Below, one piece after another: positions 17,001 through 26,061 of a stretch of 64,000 bases of DNA. A program made the position numbers and the translations under genes. The notes below the pieces were generated by a model. That model saw only the letters and a program-made list of their open reading frames with translations. It searched no databases and was not told where the DNA came from. Positions within the stretch are counted from its first letter, which is position 1; each line of letters opens with the position of its first letter. Origin of the DNA: Methanobrevibacter ruminantium M1 (GTDB lineage: Archaea > Methanobacteriota > Methanobacteria > Methanobacteriales > Methanobacteriaceae); contig NC_013790.1 in the NCBI RefSeq assembly GCF_000024185.1, positions 2,603,001 to 2,667,000 on the forward strand. Reading direction: 5' to 3'.

Positions 17001-19641
17001 CTCTTTGAGGTTCAGGGCCAATGAAGACATTACCGAATGTAAGACCTGGAATTACAAAGTAATCGGTTCCATTCCGATTAACCAGCATGATATTTCCAGG
17101 AGCTTCACCCCATCCGTTTAATCCAGAAACATTCAAACTTTTAAACTCATCATAATATCTTAAGAATTCATCATAGTAAAGGGATGCATTTTCATCGCCA
17201 TCGGAAGATGCGTTTGCATAGAGCTTCAGGCTGTTTACAAGCTTATCCAATATATTTGTTGCAGCAACAGTCTGATTTTCAGGAAGCAATGCCTTGATTT
17301 GATTGTACCAATCATTGACCATTGTCTCCACCTCATCGGTGTAGTTGATTAGAACCGCACGCCTAACCATCTGGCCAATATAGGCAACAGGACCTTCGGT
17401 AATCTGGACTTTAACAATATCGTCTAAGGAATCAAACCATTCCAAGTATTCATCTACAGGAAGAAGAGCGACACCTGAACGGTTAGCTAACTTTTCGACT
17501 TCTCCAGGAGCCCAGTTAGCTACGTTTATACCGCAGGCAATCATCATATCTTCAAGTTCTGAAACATTGTTTGGCAAGTCTGTAAGATAGTATCCTTCAT
17601 CCTTTAAGGTATAAAGCATATTATAGACACTTGTGATTGCATCCAAGTAGCTTGCACCGATATTCTGCTTACCAGGAGGGTAGTTGTAGTATACGATGGA
17701 TATGTTCTTATCCTCATTTGGAGTATACTTCAAGTCCACCCAAGCGTCTACCCTATCAGTCAAGAGTTCTATATTCTCATGAACTGGAACAAAAGTCAAT
17801 ATGATTGCTCCTGTCCTATTTGAAATATAAGAGTCAACACCACCAACATATGTAGCATCAAAAATTCCCTGGGACTCTGCAATTGTAACGTGCCACCATT
17901 TATCACTTTTAGTGGTAGAGAGACCTACAGGGCTTAATTCCCATTGCTCATTGGTAATGTATTCAGAGTGAACCGCTCTGAATATAGGCACATTTGCATC
18001 TTCAAAGAATTTTGTGGCATTGGTGAAGTTCTCTCCACCGACACCATATGCAACCATGGAAATAATTCCATCCACATAAATGTCAAAGTCTTGTGGATTC
18101 TCTAAGAATCCGCTGATGTTTGAACAGGCACTGGTCCAATATTTCACCATGATATTTAGCTGTTCGGCGTTACCTGCCGGACAGTAAATAGGAATGACAT
18201 TATATCCTTTTGATTCAAGGCGTTCTGTGATTTCATTTACCAAATCCAATTGTTGGGATTGGATATACATTGTACTTTCCAAAATCCCTATGGTACGATT
18301 TCTGGACTCATTGAAGAAGGTGAGAACGTATTCATCAAATGAATACCACCTGTCACGGAATATTCCAGATGCCTGTACTCCTGTAAAGTTTGCAGACTCA
18401 TAGGAACATCCATGTCCCAATAGATAAAGGATATAGAGCAATTCGTTTTTAAGATTTGCCTTATCGTTTATATCCTTATAGAGAACCAAATTATTAAAGA
18501 TGCTATTAAAAGAGCTTCCTTCATTGTCAATGTATTCTTGAATGCTTTCGAAGTTGTTTCCTCTTTTGGTAGCCTTGAAATAATTTATCAAATCGTCATT
18601 GGAAATTCCATTGAATATCTTCTTATAGTCAATTGTAGAGTTTCTAACCAAATTCAATGAACTGGAGCTTGAATTGATGTTTCCAGTAGGTGGTTCCAAG
18701 ATAAGGAACAGTTTCTTATTTGACAATTCAGGATGATTGTTTAAAAGACTGGTTAATACTGCATCCACATTGGAGCTTACCCACTGGCCGATGAATGCAT
18801 CGCAAGGAGCCATCAGTTCATAGATTTCATCCTCGCTCATTGCATTTATTTGGTTTCCGCTTCTTATATTGAATTTGACATTAGAAAAATTGGAATTGTC
18901 TAAGATTTCACATGCCACTGCATCAAAAAGATTATTTCCTGTATTATCACTAATTATAAAAATATTAAATGTGTTTTCATCACTTAATGGGGATTTTAAA
19001 TCGTTTTTATTTAAAGAATCATCATTTTGAACATCTTGATTTAAAGACTCATCGTTTAAATAAGTTTGATCCAAATCGCCCTCATAAGTTAAAGTTCCAT
19101 CTGTCTGAATAACTTCCTCAAGATTTAAATAATCCATATCGTTATTTGAATTTAAATTAAGAGTTAAATCTTTATTAAGACTTAAATCATTGTTTAAATC
19201 CAAATCTGAAAGTTTATCATTTAAATCTATATCAACATTAAAATCATTATAATTATTTTCAGAAACTAAATATGTATTAGACAAGTTAGATGAATCTTTA
19301 TCTGAAGATATGCCCTTAGAACAAGCTGAATTGCTCTTAGAACAAGAAGATTTATCCATAGAACAAGCATTATCTAAAGAAAGGTCCTTAGAACAGCATG
19401 TTTTAGATTTATCCCCATCACTAACTTTATCTAAAATATAAATATTCTCATTTTTATCATCATATCCCCCATCGGATCCATAAGTAGAACTTTGATAAGT
19501 GGAACTTATTGTTAAAGGTGAATTATCTCTAGTGTAATTACCAGCATCCGATAAATCATCAACATCCCCTGCATAAATAGCTTGAGGAATTATGAGACAC
19601 AATAATAAAAATAAAAAGAATATCTTTTTATTATATTTCAT
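14014..19641 (-). CDS. cobN: Secreted, membrane-anchored CobN/BchH-like chelatase subunit
   Basis: The protein has 1,875 residues. A signal peptide (1-24, ending AIYAG) is followed by a Ser/Asn/Asp-rich region to about 235. The CobN/magnesium-chelatase H body spans about 240-1740; HATHEWLPGK and the KRRGFAVLISHLDSP block match CobN landmarks. A Ser/Asn-rich stalk, one helix at about 1832-1855 and an acidic tail (RNRKDDDDYYNDDDDDDYEYK) close it. True CobN is cytoplasmic and inserts cobalt with CobST; here the signal and anchor place the body outside the cell and no CobS/CobT gene is nearby, so the reaction is uncertain. Binding of a metal, or of a tetrapyrrole as in BchH, seems likely. Cys clusters lie at 82, 83, 93, 100, 107 and at CCDCSC 1692-1697. 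The ATG has an AGGAGA site. Upstream is the 28-bp operator shared with both DUF3344 genes. Confidence 0.85.
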   Translation of the reverse strand: MKYNKKIFFLFLLLCLIIPQAIYAGDVDDLSDAGNYTRDNSPLTISSTYQSSTYGSDGGYDDKNENIYILDKVSDGDKSKTCCSKDLSLDNACSMDKSSCSKSNSACSKGISSDKDSSNLSNTYLVSENNYNDFNVDIDLNDKLSDLDLNNDLSLNKDLTLNLNSNNDMDYLNLEEVIQTDGTLTYEGDLDQTYLNDESLNQDVQNDDSLNKNDLKSPLSDENTFNIFIISDNTGNNLFDAVACEILDNSNFSNVKFNIRSGNQINAMSEDEIYELMAPCDAFIGQWVSSNVDAVLTSLLNNHPELSNKKLFLILEPPTGNINSSSSSLNLVRNSTIDYKKIFNGISNDDLINYFKATKRGNNFESIQEYIDNEGSSFNSIFNNLVLYKDINDKANLKNELLYILYLLGHGCSYESANFTGVQASGIFRDRWYSFDEYVLTFFNESRNRTIGILESTMYIQSQQLDLVNEITERLESKGYNVIPIYCPAGNAEQLNIMVKYWTSACSNISGFLENPQDFDIYVDGIISMVAYGVGGENFTNATKFFEDANVPIFRAVHSEYITNEQWELSPVGLSTTKSDKWWHVTIAESQGIFDATYVGGVDSYISNRTGAIILTFVPVHENIELLTDRVDAWVDLKYTPNEDKNISIVYYNYPPGKQNIGASYLDAITSVYNMLYTLKDEGYYLTDLPNNVSELEDMMIACGINVANWAPGEVEKLANRSGVALLPVDEYLEWFDSLDDIVKVQITEGPVAYIGQMVRRAVLINYTDEVETMVNDWYNQIKALLPENQTVAATNILDKLVNSLKLYANASSDGDENASLYYDEFLRYYDEFKSLNVSGLNGWGEAPGNIMLVNRNGTDYFVIPGLTFGNVFIGPEPQRGWEADIENLYHCTAVAPTHQYLAAYYYMQTRQSNAMVFVGRHATHEWLPGKEVLLSYNDYGSIVVGKVPQVYFYITDGLAEAIQAKRRGFAVLISHLDSPKSYTHLYGNLTVLATLLEEYDNNHIIIESDSDKDNQAITYQVIKDNQTITYQVINQELEDNLTRAIKDLVIANNYYLTIGFTAEELNNTDMFSLSSTLNAFLKNTQNTLYPLGLHAIGQKWTDEDLANTVAIIVSHDFEYGGKKTNLFDQLSLYYYGEKYSNLTPLKRDYILNRSVDVCKALIYWDTETVSDTIGIGSPEFIESLNIAKKYIDLYNQCISLELEEMVSALNGGYVPVNIGGESVTVPQVLPTGANMYQDQSSELPTQKAWDYAKTLSLLTLADLNDTTEKIIMGIWCVETARDDGALVSTVLYLLGMEPVWHNSSSAGFDEEGIPTGKKVEDLPNVIALENLTRPDGWAKKRIDVTVITSGLFRDLYSSQARLMDNAYRMALACSYYTIVNNKTIMDSEYGPQVYDALRSIMRSISFKGMSNESLEDNYVAKHWLEDCIYYLSLGYNSTVSGEYAITRIFAPPNGDYGAGISKLVSMSWTWNDTDELSEFYIGRMGNMYSKYYWGDTNPVVFMRALSDTDHIVVSRNTNQYGVLDNDDFFDYWGGLSMTVEYLSNKTPTMNVLMYANKDNAYVATFENVFYNELNTRYLNPEWIKGMMQEGYSGSRYMSNKFISNLWGWQVTRPSSVSETVWDDVYNTYYKDKYGLGVKSWLQSGNNAYSLISMSGTMLNSAYSGYWDADDATLSDIANTWAQATVANGVACCDCSCGNVAMMQWAFKYVNADLLAKLMPKLYDATQNPLFYTNSSDMPTNSSNIDRRTTNSSAESNNTETVQTNSSSNSQQSANGNTNIPGASGGYMVGTEADAQSDMASDSDAGMNDANGEGRSVEVTKSTSTPVAPKDVSMPIAIIVCVICLVALIGFGYFRNRKDDDDYYNDDDDDDYEYK

Positions 19642-20028
19642 ATAAAGTCTCCTATGATAATAAGAAATCTTTCTAACAAAGTAATTTAATTAAATAATTA
19701 ACTAAATTAACGATAGAATAATCTTATTATAATAAATGCTTATATTTTTATAATTTATAAAGATTTTGAGGACAGTATTACTTTTATTTTAAAAATAGGG
19801 CAAAAAGTAATAACTTTAGAAAAAAGTAATACTATATAAAAAAAATAAAAGAAAAAGTAATAAAATTTTATGAAATTTTGATGAAAGAAATAGTAAATAA
19901 TCAAAGACAAATTAAAAAATTTTAAAAAGAAAAAAAATAAATAAAAATTATTAAAATTACCTTAACTCCAAAAAAACTAAAAAAAAATAAGTAAAGAATA
20001 GTTTAAAACAAACTACTCTTTAAAACAA
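19642..20028 (-). promoter_or_regulatory. cobN promoter with shared 28-bp operator
   Basis: AGTAATA-N14-TAATACT lies at 19806-19833. A further AGTAATA half-site follows 22 bases on, at 19856-19862, and AGTATTACT lies at 19774-19782. A TATA-like element (AAATATAAGCA on the minus strand, 19737-19747) lies nearer the gene and resembles one at 36510-36520. This predicts transcription start near 19712 and a leader of about 70 bases. The distal end holds the terminator of the next gene. Confidence 0.65.
19993..20021 (-). terminator. Terminator of the three-module DUF3344 gene
   Basis: A stem of AAAGA-TAGTTT type (12 positions, one G-U) has a 5-base loop. On the transcribed strand it is followed by ACTTATTTTTTTTT, starting 8 bases beyond the stop. 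Confidence 0.65.
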
Positions 20029-23000
20029 CTATTTTATAACCACCTTACTGCTTGAAGTGGCCCCAGCATACATATCATCGCCAGCATACTTTACAGTAAA
20101 GCTATAAGTTCCCTTCTTGCTTAAGCTTACATTCACAGTTGCAGTGCCTTTTGAATTAGTTGTAGCGCTATAGGTTTTTCCATTAACAGTGAAACTAAGC
20201 TTCTTACCGCTTATAGGATTACTGCTTGCATCCTTAAGGGTGGCAGAAATGGCTTTGGTCTTAGCACTTGCCTTATATGTCTTAGAAGAAGTGGAAATCT
20301 TTGTCTTTTGAGTGTTAACCTTAATCTTAGCTACAACAAAGCTGCCATTATAATAATCATCACCAAGGAATGCAATTGCAAAGGTGTATGTTCCCTTGTA
20401 TCCAAGGTTTATCTGGAGCTTGACTCCTCCTGTGGCATTTGTTGTCCTATCATATACAACACCATTAAATCCTATCTGGACCTTCTTATCCTTCAATGGA
20501 TTTCCATTGGAATCTGTAAGGTTCACTTCAAAGTATTTGCCCACTCTTCCTTCAATATTTGTATTGATGGCAGTTGTAACCATGTCTTCATAATGTATTA
20601 CAGAAGCTTTTTTATCTGGGATATTGCCTCCTTCTGGAACAACTACAGAGTCCTTTCCATTGAAGCTGGTTACTTCAAACATGAATGGACAGATACCTGC
20701 AATTAGATTATTGCCGCTTATGGTCAAGTTTCTAGTTGGGGCAATTGAAGACCTTTGGGACTTAAGGTCAAGAACGGTTATTGATTCTGGAACCACATCA
20801 TCATCAACAAAAGAGATATTATTCTTTTTGATGTTGATTGAAGCCACATCAATTGAAGTTGGTGTGGAGCCGTTTACAGCCCTTGCTTGAAGAATTGTGT
20901 TTGCATTATCTAAAACGAACTTGACTCCAGTGATATTCACTTCCTTAGGACCTCCTGCAGAGCGGTCGGTGACAACGAAGATGGTCTCTCCCTCTCTTGC
21001 ATATATTGTTCCGCCTGTTATTGTAAGGTCCTTATTGATGATTACATTTGAGACATCCTTGAATACGTTGCTTCCCAAATTCAATGTAGAGCCTGCCCTA
21101 GCTGAATTGATCATCTTTTGAAGCTCTTCACTGGACTGGTGTATAGCATCAACCACAACGAATTGCTGAAGAGCAAGAATGGTTGAGCCTGTAGCTATAA
21201 ATGACACATTATTAGATGCGCTAGGGGACTTGCCTAAATCAATAATATAGGCATCCACACTATTTGCACTGCCATTGTAGACATTGTTAAATGTCTTGTT
21301 GTTGACAATGAGCTTTCCTTCTCCAGATTGGCCGCTTGCAGCAAAAACATAAAGCCTTGAGCTTTTAATCTCATCATTTGGATTCAAGGCCAAATCTAAA
21401 GCGGCATTGCTTGCAACGGTTCTACCTAAGAAGTTATTTGCATTGGACAATAAGTCTGCACCATTGTACATATAAACGGTAGTTCTATTATTTGATTCTG
21501 TACGATTATAGAATGCTAAAAGAGTGCTTGGGTAAACTGCAGTAGTTCCATTCTCTTTTTCTAAGGTAAACTTGTTTTCAGCTGATTTGATAAGCTCCCC
21601 AACATCATAAACGACAAGTCCATATCCATATTTGCCATAAGTACCCATATTGGACTGGTCTCTATAGTGGGCCACAGGTGAAACTGATACTCCATTGAAA
21701 CTTACATTCCAAATAGGCATAGACCCATTGGTCTTATCCCAATTGTATGATACATAAACAAATCCATCAACTATCTTTCCATCTTTAGGAATTTCAACCT
21801 TCCAGACATCAGTTCTGCCGGTGGTTTTTGCTCCAAGATAGGTGGAATCATCTAATGTATCAATGATTACGCCCCCATTTACAGTTATGGCATCAAAGAA
21901 GCTGATATTCTCTGCCGGATAAGCCAAGTCCTTTCCTAGATTTCCATTATATAATACAATAGGATTGAGACTGGCCTCATATAAAACAAGTCCGCTGGCC
22001 TTATCAGTTACAGTTATTGTATAATTGACCTTGGCATTATTTGCACCATTTACAGTGCTTGCATCAACAGGCCTTATTTTATCATCAACTAAAAAGATTT
22101 CAGTGCTTTTACCTGCATCAAGAGGAATTTCTGTGCTGTTTACAATCTTGCCATCAATATAGAAGTCAAGCACATAAACAGATCCTCCCTGACCGTCATT
22201 GGTCAAGTCAACTTTTAATACATTATCGGTACCTGCAAATACAGCACCAGAATATTCAGAGGACACATTTGCCTTAACAGAGGATACATAATAGTCAAGA
22301 ACAATGAGCTGCTGAAGTGCCATAATGGTTGAGCCTGTAGAGACAAAGGACACATCATTGGACACACTTGGAGACTTGCCTAAATCAATGATGAAACTAT
22401 CTACACTGTTTACAGTACCATTCCAAACATCTTTATATGTTTTATTATTAAATATAATATTTCCTTCACCTTTTTGAGCACCGGCACTAAAAACATAAAG
22501 CTTAGCGCTAATTACTTCCTTAAAAGAGGAGATATCTAAGTGACTGTCAGATGCAACAGTCCTGTTTAGGAAGTTATTCTCATTTGCCAATAGGTCTGCA
22601 CCATTATAGATATAAATGGTCTTTAAGCTATTGGAACTAGTTGCATTATAGAATGCCATAAGGGTGCTTGGATATACAGCAGTGATTCCAGCTTCTTTTT
22701 CTAAAGTGAAAGTGTTTTCCCCTGATTTGATAAGCTTGCTCACATCATAGACCACCAATCCATATCCGTTCTTGCCGAAGAATCCTATATTTGATTGGTC
22801 CCTATAGGAGACAAGAGGTGAAACTGCAACACCATTGAATCTTGCATTCCAAACTGGCATGTATCCGTTGGTCTTATCCCAATTGTAAGGAACATAAACA
22901 AAGGCATCTGTAAATACATCGCCATCAGCCACATTTACATTCCAAATATCTGTTCTGTTTGTTGCTTGAGAGTTAATATATGTGGAATCATCTAATGTAT

Positions 23001-25446
23001 CGACAATCACGCCACCGCTTACAGTTATATTTCTAAATGAAGTGATATTCTCTGCCGGATAAGCCAAGTCCTTTCCTAGATTTCCATTATATAAGAGGCT
23101 AGGAGTTATGGTAATCTCATCTAATACCATTGATTTTTCCTTGTCAATGATGACAACTGTATAATTGACCTTAGGATTGTCTGCCCCATTTACTGTGCTT
23201 GCATCAATAGGCCTTATTGTATCATCAATAAGATATAATCCCTTATTAGCACCAGATTTTAGGGAAATTTCAGTGCTGTTTTGCTTTTTGCCATCCACAT
23301 AGAAGTCAACAGTATAGATAGAATCAAATTTACCGTTATTTGTTATATTAAGAGACAAGACATTGTTGGTACCTGCAAATACAGCGTTTGAATATTCAGA
23401 GACAAGACTTGCCTTAACTGAAGGGACATTATATTGAACAACAGCCAATTGCTGAAGGGCTAGAATATTTGAGGCTGTGGAAATAAATGACACCTCATTT
23501 GATGCATTAGTGGATTTTCCTAAATCAACCACATAATCGCCGACACTTCTATTTGTACCGGCCCATACATTCTTATAGCTTTTGCCATTAACAGTCAAGT
23601 CTCCCTCTCCAGCTTGGCAATCGGCAGCAAATACATGAAGCTTAGCACTTACCAATCCATCAAAAGCGCCGATGGATAATATATTATCGCTTGAAACATC
23701 TCTTCCAAGTGAATTGTATTCATTGGATAATAGGTCTGCCCCATTGAATATGAATGCGCTTGTTAGAAGGTCTGAATCTGTTAGATTGTAAAATGCAATT
23801 AGGGTGCTTGGATAAACTCCAGCAATACCTGCTTCCTTTGATAAGGCAAAGCTATTTACACCTGCCTTAATGAGCTCTCCAACATCATAAACAAGCAATC
23901 CGTATCCGTTTTTAGCATTTTCTCCTATATTTGGCTGATCCCTATATGAAGCTATAGGATTAACTGCCGCCCCATTGAATGTGCTTGTGAACATAGGAAC
24001 ATTTCCATTATCAAGATTATATGGCACATAGACAAATGCATCAGTGAAGAAAGCGCCATCAGGCAGATCAATAGTCCAAGAATCGGTTTTGCCAGTCATT
24101 GAAGCATCAAGATAAGTGGAATCACCTAGACTCTCAATGATCATGCCTCCATTAACTGTGATATTCTTAAATGAACTTATCTTTTCTGCAGGATAAGCCA
24201 AGCCCTTGCCTAAATAACCGTTATAGAGGAGATTAGGGAAGATGCTGGATTCATCTAAAACCTCTCCAGTGTTCTTATCGCTAACAACTACAGTGTAATT
24301 GATCTTCTTATTATCTGCACCGCTTACAGTGTCTGCTGCAGATGGCCTAATTGTATTGTCAATCAAGGATATTACAGCTTCCCTTCCTGCAGCTAATGAG
24401 ATTTGAGAACTGTTTACCTTTTTCCCATCGGCATATAAATCCAAGAGATAGGATGCAGAGCCTGTACCATTATTGGTTATGCCCACCTTAAGCAGATTTT
24501 CTGTTCCTGAAAAGACAATGTCATCATATTCAGAGCTTATGTTGACTTTAGCATAGACTGGAACTGTCTTTACCAGCTTTACCACTGAAAGAACATTTCT
24601 AAATGAGTATGAGCCTTCCCCTGGAGTGTATACAAGGGTGTTTGTCATGTTCTTAATCTTATCCAATATGTCAAACTTGTGATGGATATAATAGTATACC
24701 CCTGTTTCAGTGACTATGGACTCATCCATCTCCTTGCCATTGAAGGTATAGACACCATCCTGGCTTGAAAGGGCAAAGTTATCAAGGGTGGCTACAGTTG
24801 GGTCGTAATTCACGTTTCCAAGCTTAAATGTAGCCTTGCTTGTCTCTCCGCTATCTGTCTTTACCCAAGATGAACCTGCATTTACCCAATAATGGAATTG
24901 GTCTCCATCTCCATCATCATATGTAAATACAAGGCCTATCAGCTTGATTTTATTATAGAATGTGTATCCTTCGATAGGAGTGGCATTTACAGTGATTGTG
25001 ATATTTCCCTTTGCATCCTGAAGTCTGTCTGTAAGGTTATAGGTCATCATATAGTCTGCAAAGCATTTTGTTGTGTGGTCGTTAATGACATATACCTCAC
25101 CGTCTGCACTTCCCACACTTGCAACAAGTCTTTCACTTGCTATCTGTTCGCTTTCGCCGTTTTTTGTCAAAGTGATATTTGCTTCGGATCCATATACCAA
25201 ATTAGAGGATCCTGCAGTATAGCTGTCAACAAAGAGCCCTGCATACTGAATGTTTTCAACACTATCTGGAATTTCGTAAGTCAATTCTCCATTTTCGACT
25301 CCAGGATTTGAGCTGGCTATGTCAACTCCACCTGAAACCTCACCGGACTGGACTGTATTTAGGTCAGCTGCTGAGACAGCTCCAAAAGACATGACCAAAC
25401 CGAGAAGAATTATTGAAATTAGAATAATTTTATAATTTGTTTTCAT
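20029..25446 (-). CDS. Giant secreted DUF3344 protein with three CARDB/DUF3344-type modules
   Basis: The protein has 1,805 residues. A signal peptide (about 1-27, ending VSAAD) precedes a first DUF3344-like domain (35-300: VSGGVDIAS, VQYAGLFV-type strand, NDHTTKCFADY). Three modules of 380 residues follow (about 305-1440). Each joins an Ig/CARDB-like unit (SEYS-x-VFAGTxN) to a DUF3344-like unit (TVNGGVIIDTLDDSTYL, YRDQSN, GYGLVVYDV, NGADLL). The C-terminal cassette runs from about 1440 and ends in two Ig-like domains, without a membrane anchor. DUF3344 is of unknown function and is common on methanogen surface proteins. The shared operator links this gene to cobN and to the six-module paralogue upstream. 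ATG 25446 is preferred over a TTG two codons earlier because AGAAGG sits at the right distance. It is exported; its ligand is unknown. Confidence 0.82.
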   Translation of the reverse strand: MKTNYKIILISIILLGLVMSFGAVSAADLNTVQSGEVSGGVDIASSNPGVENGELTYEIPDSVENIQYAGLFVDSYTAGSSNLVYGSEANITLTKNGESEQIASERLVASVGSADGEVYVINDHTTKCFADYMMTYNLTDRLQDAKGNITITVNATPIEGYTFYNKIKLIGLVFTYDDGDGDQFHYWVNAGSSWVKTDSGETSKATFKLGNVNYDPTVATLDNFALSSQDGVYTFNGKEMDESIVTETGVYYYIHHKFDILDKIKNMTNTLVYTPGEGSYSFRNVLSVVKLVKTVPVYAKVNISSEYDDIVFSGTENLLKVGITNNGTGSASYLLDLYADGKKVNSSQISLAAGREAVISLIDNTIRPSAADTVSGADNKKINYTVVVSDKNTGEVLDESSIFPNLLYNGYLGKGLAYPAEKISSFKNITVNGGMIIESLGDSTYLDASMTGKTDSWTIDLPDGAFFTDAFVYVPYNLDNGNVPMFTSTFNGAAVNPIASYRDQPNIGENAKNGYGLLVYDVGELIKAGVNSFALSKEAGIAGVYPSTLIAFYNLTDSDLLTSAFIFNGADLLSNEYNSLGRDVSSDNILSIGAFDGLVSAKLHVFAADCQAGEGDLTVNGKSYKNVWAGTNRSVGDYVVDLGKSTNASNEVSFISTASNILALQQLAVVQYNVPSVKASLVSEYSNAVFAGTNNVLSLNITNNGKFDSIYTVDFYVDGKKQNSTEISLKSGANKGLYLIDDTIRPIDASTVNGADNPKVNYTVVIIDKEKSMVLDEITITPSLLYNGNLGKDLAYPAENITSFRNITVSGGVIVDTLDDSTYINSQATNRTDIWNVNVADGDVFTDAFVYVPYNWDKTNGYMPVWNARFNGVAVSPLVSYRDQSNIGFFGKNGYGLVVYDVSKLIKSGENTFTLEKEAGITAVYPSTLMAFYNATSSNSLKTIYIYNGADLLANENNFLNRTVASDSHLDISSFKEVISAKLYVFSAGAQKGEGNIIFNNKTYKDVWNGTVNSVDSFIIDLGKSPSVSNDVSFVSTGSTIMALQQLIVLDYYVSSVKANVSSEYSGAVFAGTDNVLKVDLTNDGQGGSVYVLDFYIDGKIVNSTEIPLDAGKSTEIFLVDDKIRPVDASTVNGANNAKVNYTITVTDKASGLVLYEASLNPIVLYNGNLGKDLAYPAENISFFDAITVNGGVIIDTLDDSTYLGAKTTGRTDVWKVEIPKDGKIVDGFVYVSYNWDKTNGSMPIWNVSFNGVSVSPVAHYRDQSNMGTYGKYGYGLVVYDVGELIKSAENKFTLEKENGTTAVYPSTLLAFYNRTESNNRTTVYMYNGADLLSNANNFLGRTVASNAALDLALNPNDEIKSSRLYVFAASGQSGEGKLIVNNKTFNNVYNGSANSVDAYIIDLGKSPSASNNVSFIATGSTILALQQFVVVDAIHQSSEELQKMINSARAGSTLNLGSNVFKDVSNVIINKDLTITGGTIYAREGETIFVVTDRSAGGPKEVNITGVKFVLDNANTILQARAVNGSTPTSIDVASINIKKNNISFVDDDVVPESITVLDLKSQRSSIAPTRNLTISGNNLIAGICPFMFEVTSFNGKDSVVVPEGGNIPDKKASVIHYEDMVTTAINTNIEGRVGKYFEVNLTDSNGNPLKDKKVQIGFNGVVYDRTTNATGGVKLQINLGYKGTYTFAIAFLGDDYYNGSFVVAKIKVNTQKTKISTSSKTYKASAKTKAISATLKDASSNPISGKKLSFTVNGKTYSATTNSKGTATVNVSLSKKGTYSFTVKYAGDDMYAGATSSSKVVIK

Positions 25447-25480
25447 TTTCAAACCTTCTGGAATTGTAATAATTAATTAG

Positions 25481-25576
25481 AATTATAATTGTTGTTTAAT
25501 TGGTAAAAACTAATCAGAATTATAATTGTTGTTTAATTGGTAAAAACTAATCAGAATTATAATAATTGGTTAATTT
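25481..25576 (-). repeat. 37-bp tandem repeat in the leader (2.5 copies)
   Basis: Two identical 37-bp copies (25481-25517 and 25518-25554), each starting aattataattgttg, are followed by a degenerate partial copy to about 25576. They lie 35-130 bases before the ATG, within the predicted 5' untranslated leader. Confidence 0.85.
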
Positions 25577-25987
25577 GCCAATAGAGTTTTTTAATGATTT
25601 TCAAAATTGAAAAACTCTTCAAATAATATAAATAATAACTGTCATTAGTTAATCAAGTAAATAAACAGCCTATTATTAATTATCATTTATAATATAGTAG
25701 TAATACTTATTTAAAAATTAGTTTATTACTAAAATTGTAAAAGAAGGATAAAAAGTAATACTTTTTTAAAATAATAATACTAATTGACTTATTTTCATTA
25801 AAAAAGTAATAATTTTTAAAAAAAGGAACTAAATAAAAACTAAAAAAAGTATTACTAATTAGATTAATTTATACAAAAATATAATAATTTAAGTTCTTGA
25901 CTTATTTTTAATTTAAAATTATATCCCTTCGAATAATTTCAAAAACATAAAAAAAGATTAAAAAATCAAACTAAAAAAAAAGAAAAA

Positions 25988-26006
25988 GAATAGTTTAAAA
26001 CTATTC
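25988..26006 (-). terminator. Second terminator hairpin of the six-module DUF3344 gene
   Basis: A perfect 9-bp stem GAATAGTTT / AAACTATTC is followed on the transcribed strand by TTTTTCTTTTTTTTT. It lies just beyond the GC-rich hairpin at 26021-26060. Confidence 0.7.
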
Positions 26007-26020
26007 TTAAAAAAATTTTT

Positions 26021-26060
26021 GGTCAAGGTTTTTGCGGCCGAAGGCCGTAAAAAGCTTGAA
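26021..26060 (-). terminator. GC-rich hairpin directly after the six-module DUF3344 gene
   Basis: The stem centres on CGGCC-TTC-GGCCG, continues through TTTTT/AAAAA and then TCAAG/CTTGA with two mismatches. It begins one base after the stop codon and leads into a T-rich run, so the gene has two terminators in series. Confidence 0.65.
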
Positions 26061-26061
26061 T

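Larger units (their letters stand above)
25447..26061 (-). promoter_or_regulatory. Long upstream region of the three-module DUF3344 gene, with shared operators
   Basis: The core site AGTAATA-N14-TAATACT is at 25754-25781. A second pair, AGTAATA-N18-TATTACT, is at 25699-25730, and a half-site AGTAATA is at 25805-25811, 23 bases past the core. A further TATTACT lies at 25850-25856. The spacings match those before the six-module gene: 55 bp between the two pairs and 23 bp to the third half-site. The operators are about 250-350 bases from the ATG, which implies a leader of roughly 190 bases that holds the 37-bp repeats. The distal end carries terminators of the next gene. Confidence 0.65.

Noticed and set aside
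14014..19641. Normal cytoplasmic cobaltochelatase CobN of the B12 pathway
   Set aside because: The signal peptide, the low-complexity stalk and the C-terminal anchor put it outside the cell, and no CobS/CobT gene is seen in the window.
25050..25452. Cys-rich plus-strand open frame (24892-25311) as a small metal protein
   Set aside because: It lies wholly opposite the N-terminal domain of the DUF3344 gene, has no ribosome site, and its Cys codons arise from antisense reading of Thr and Ala codons.
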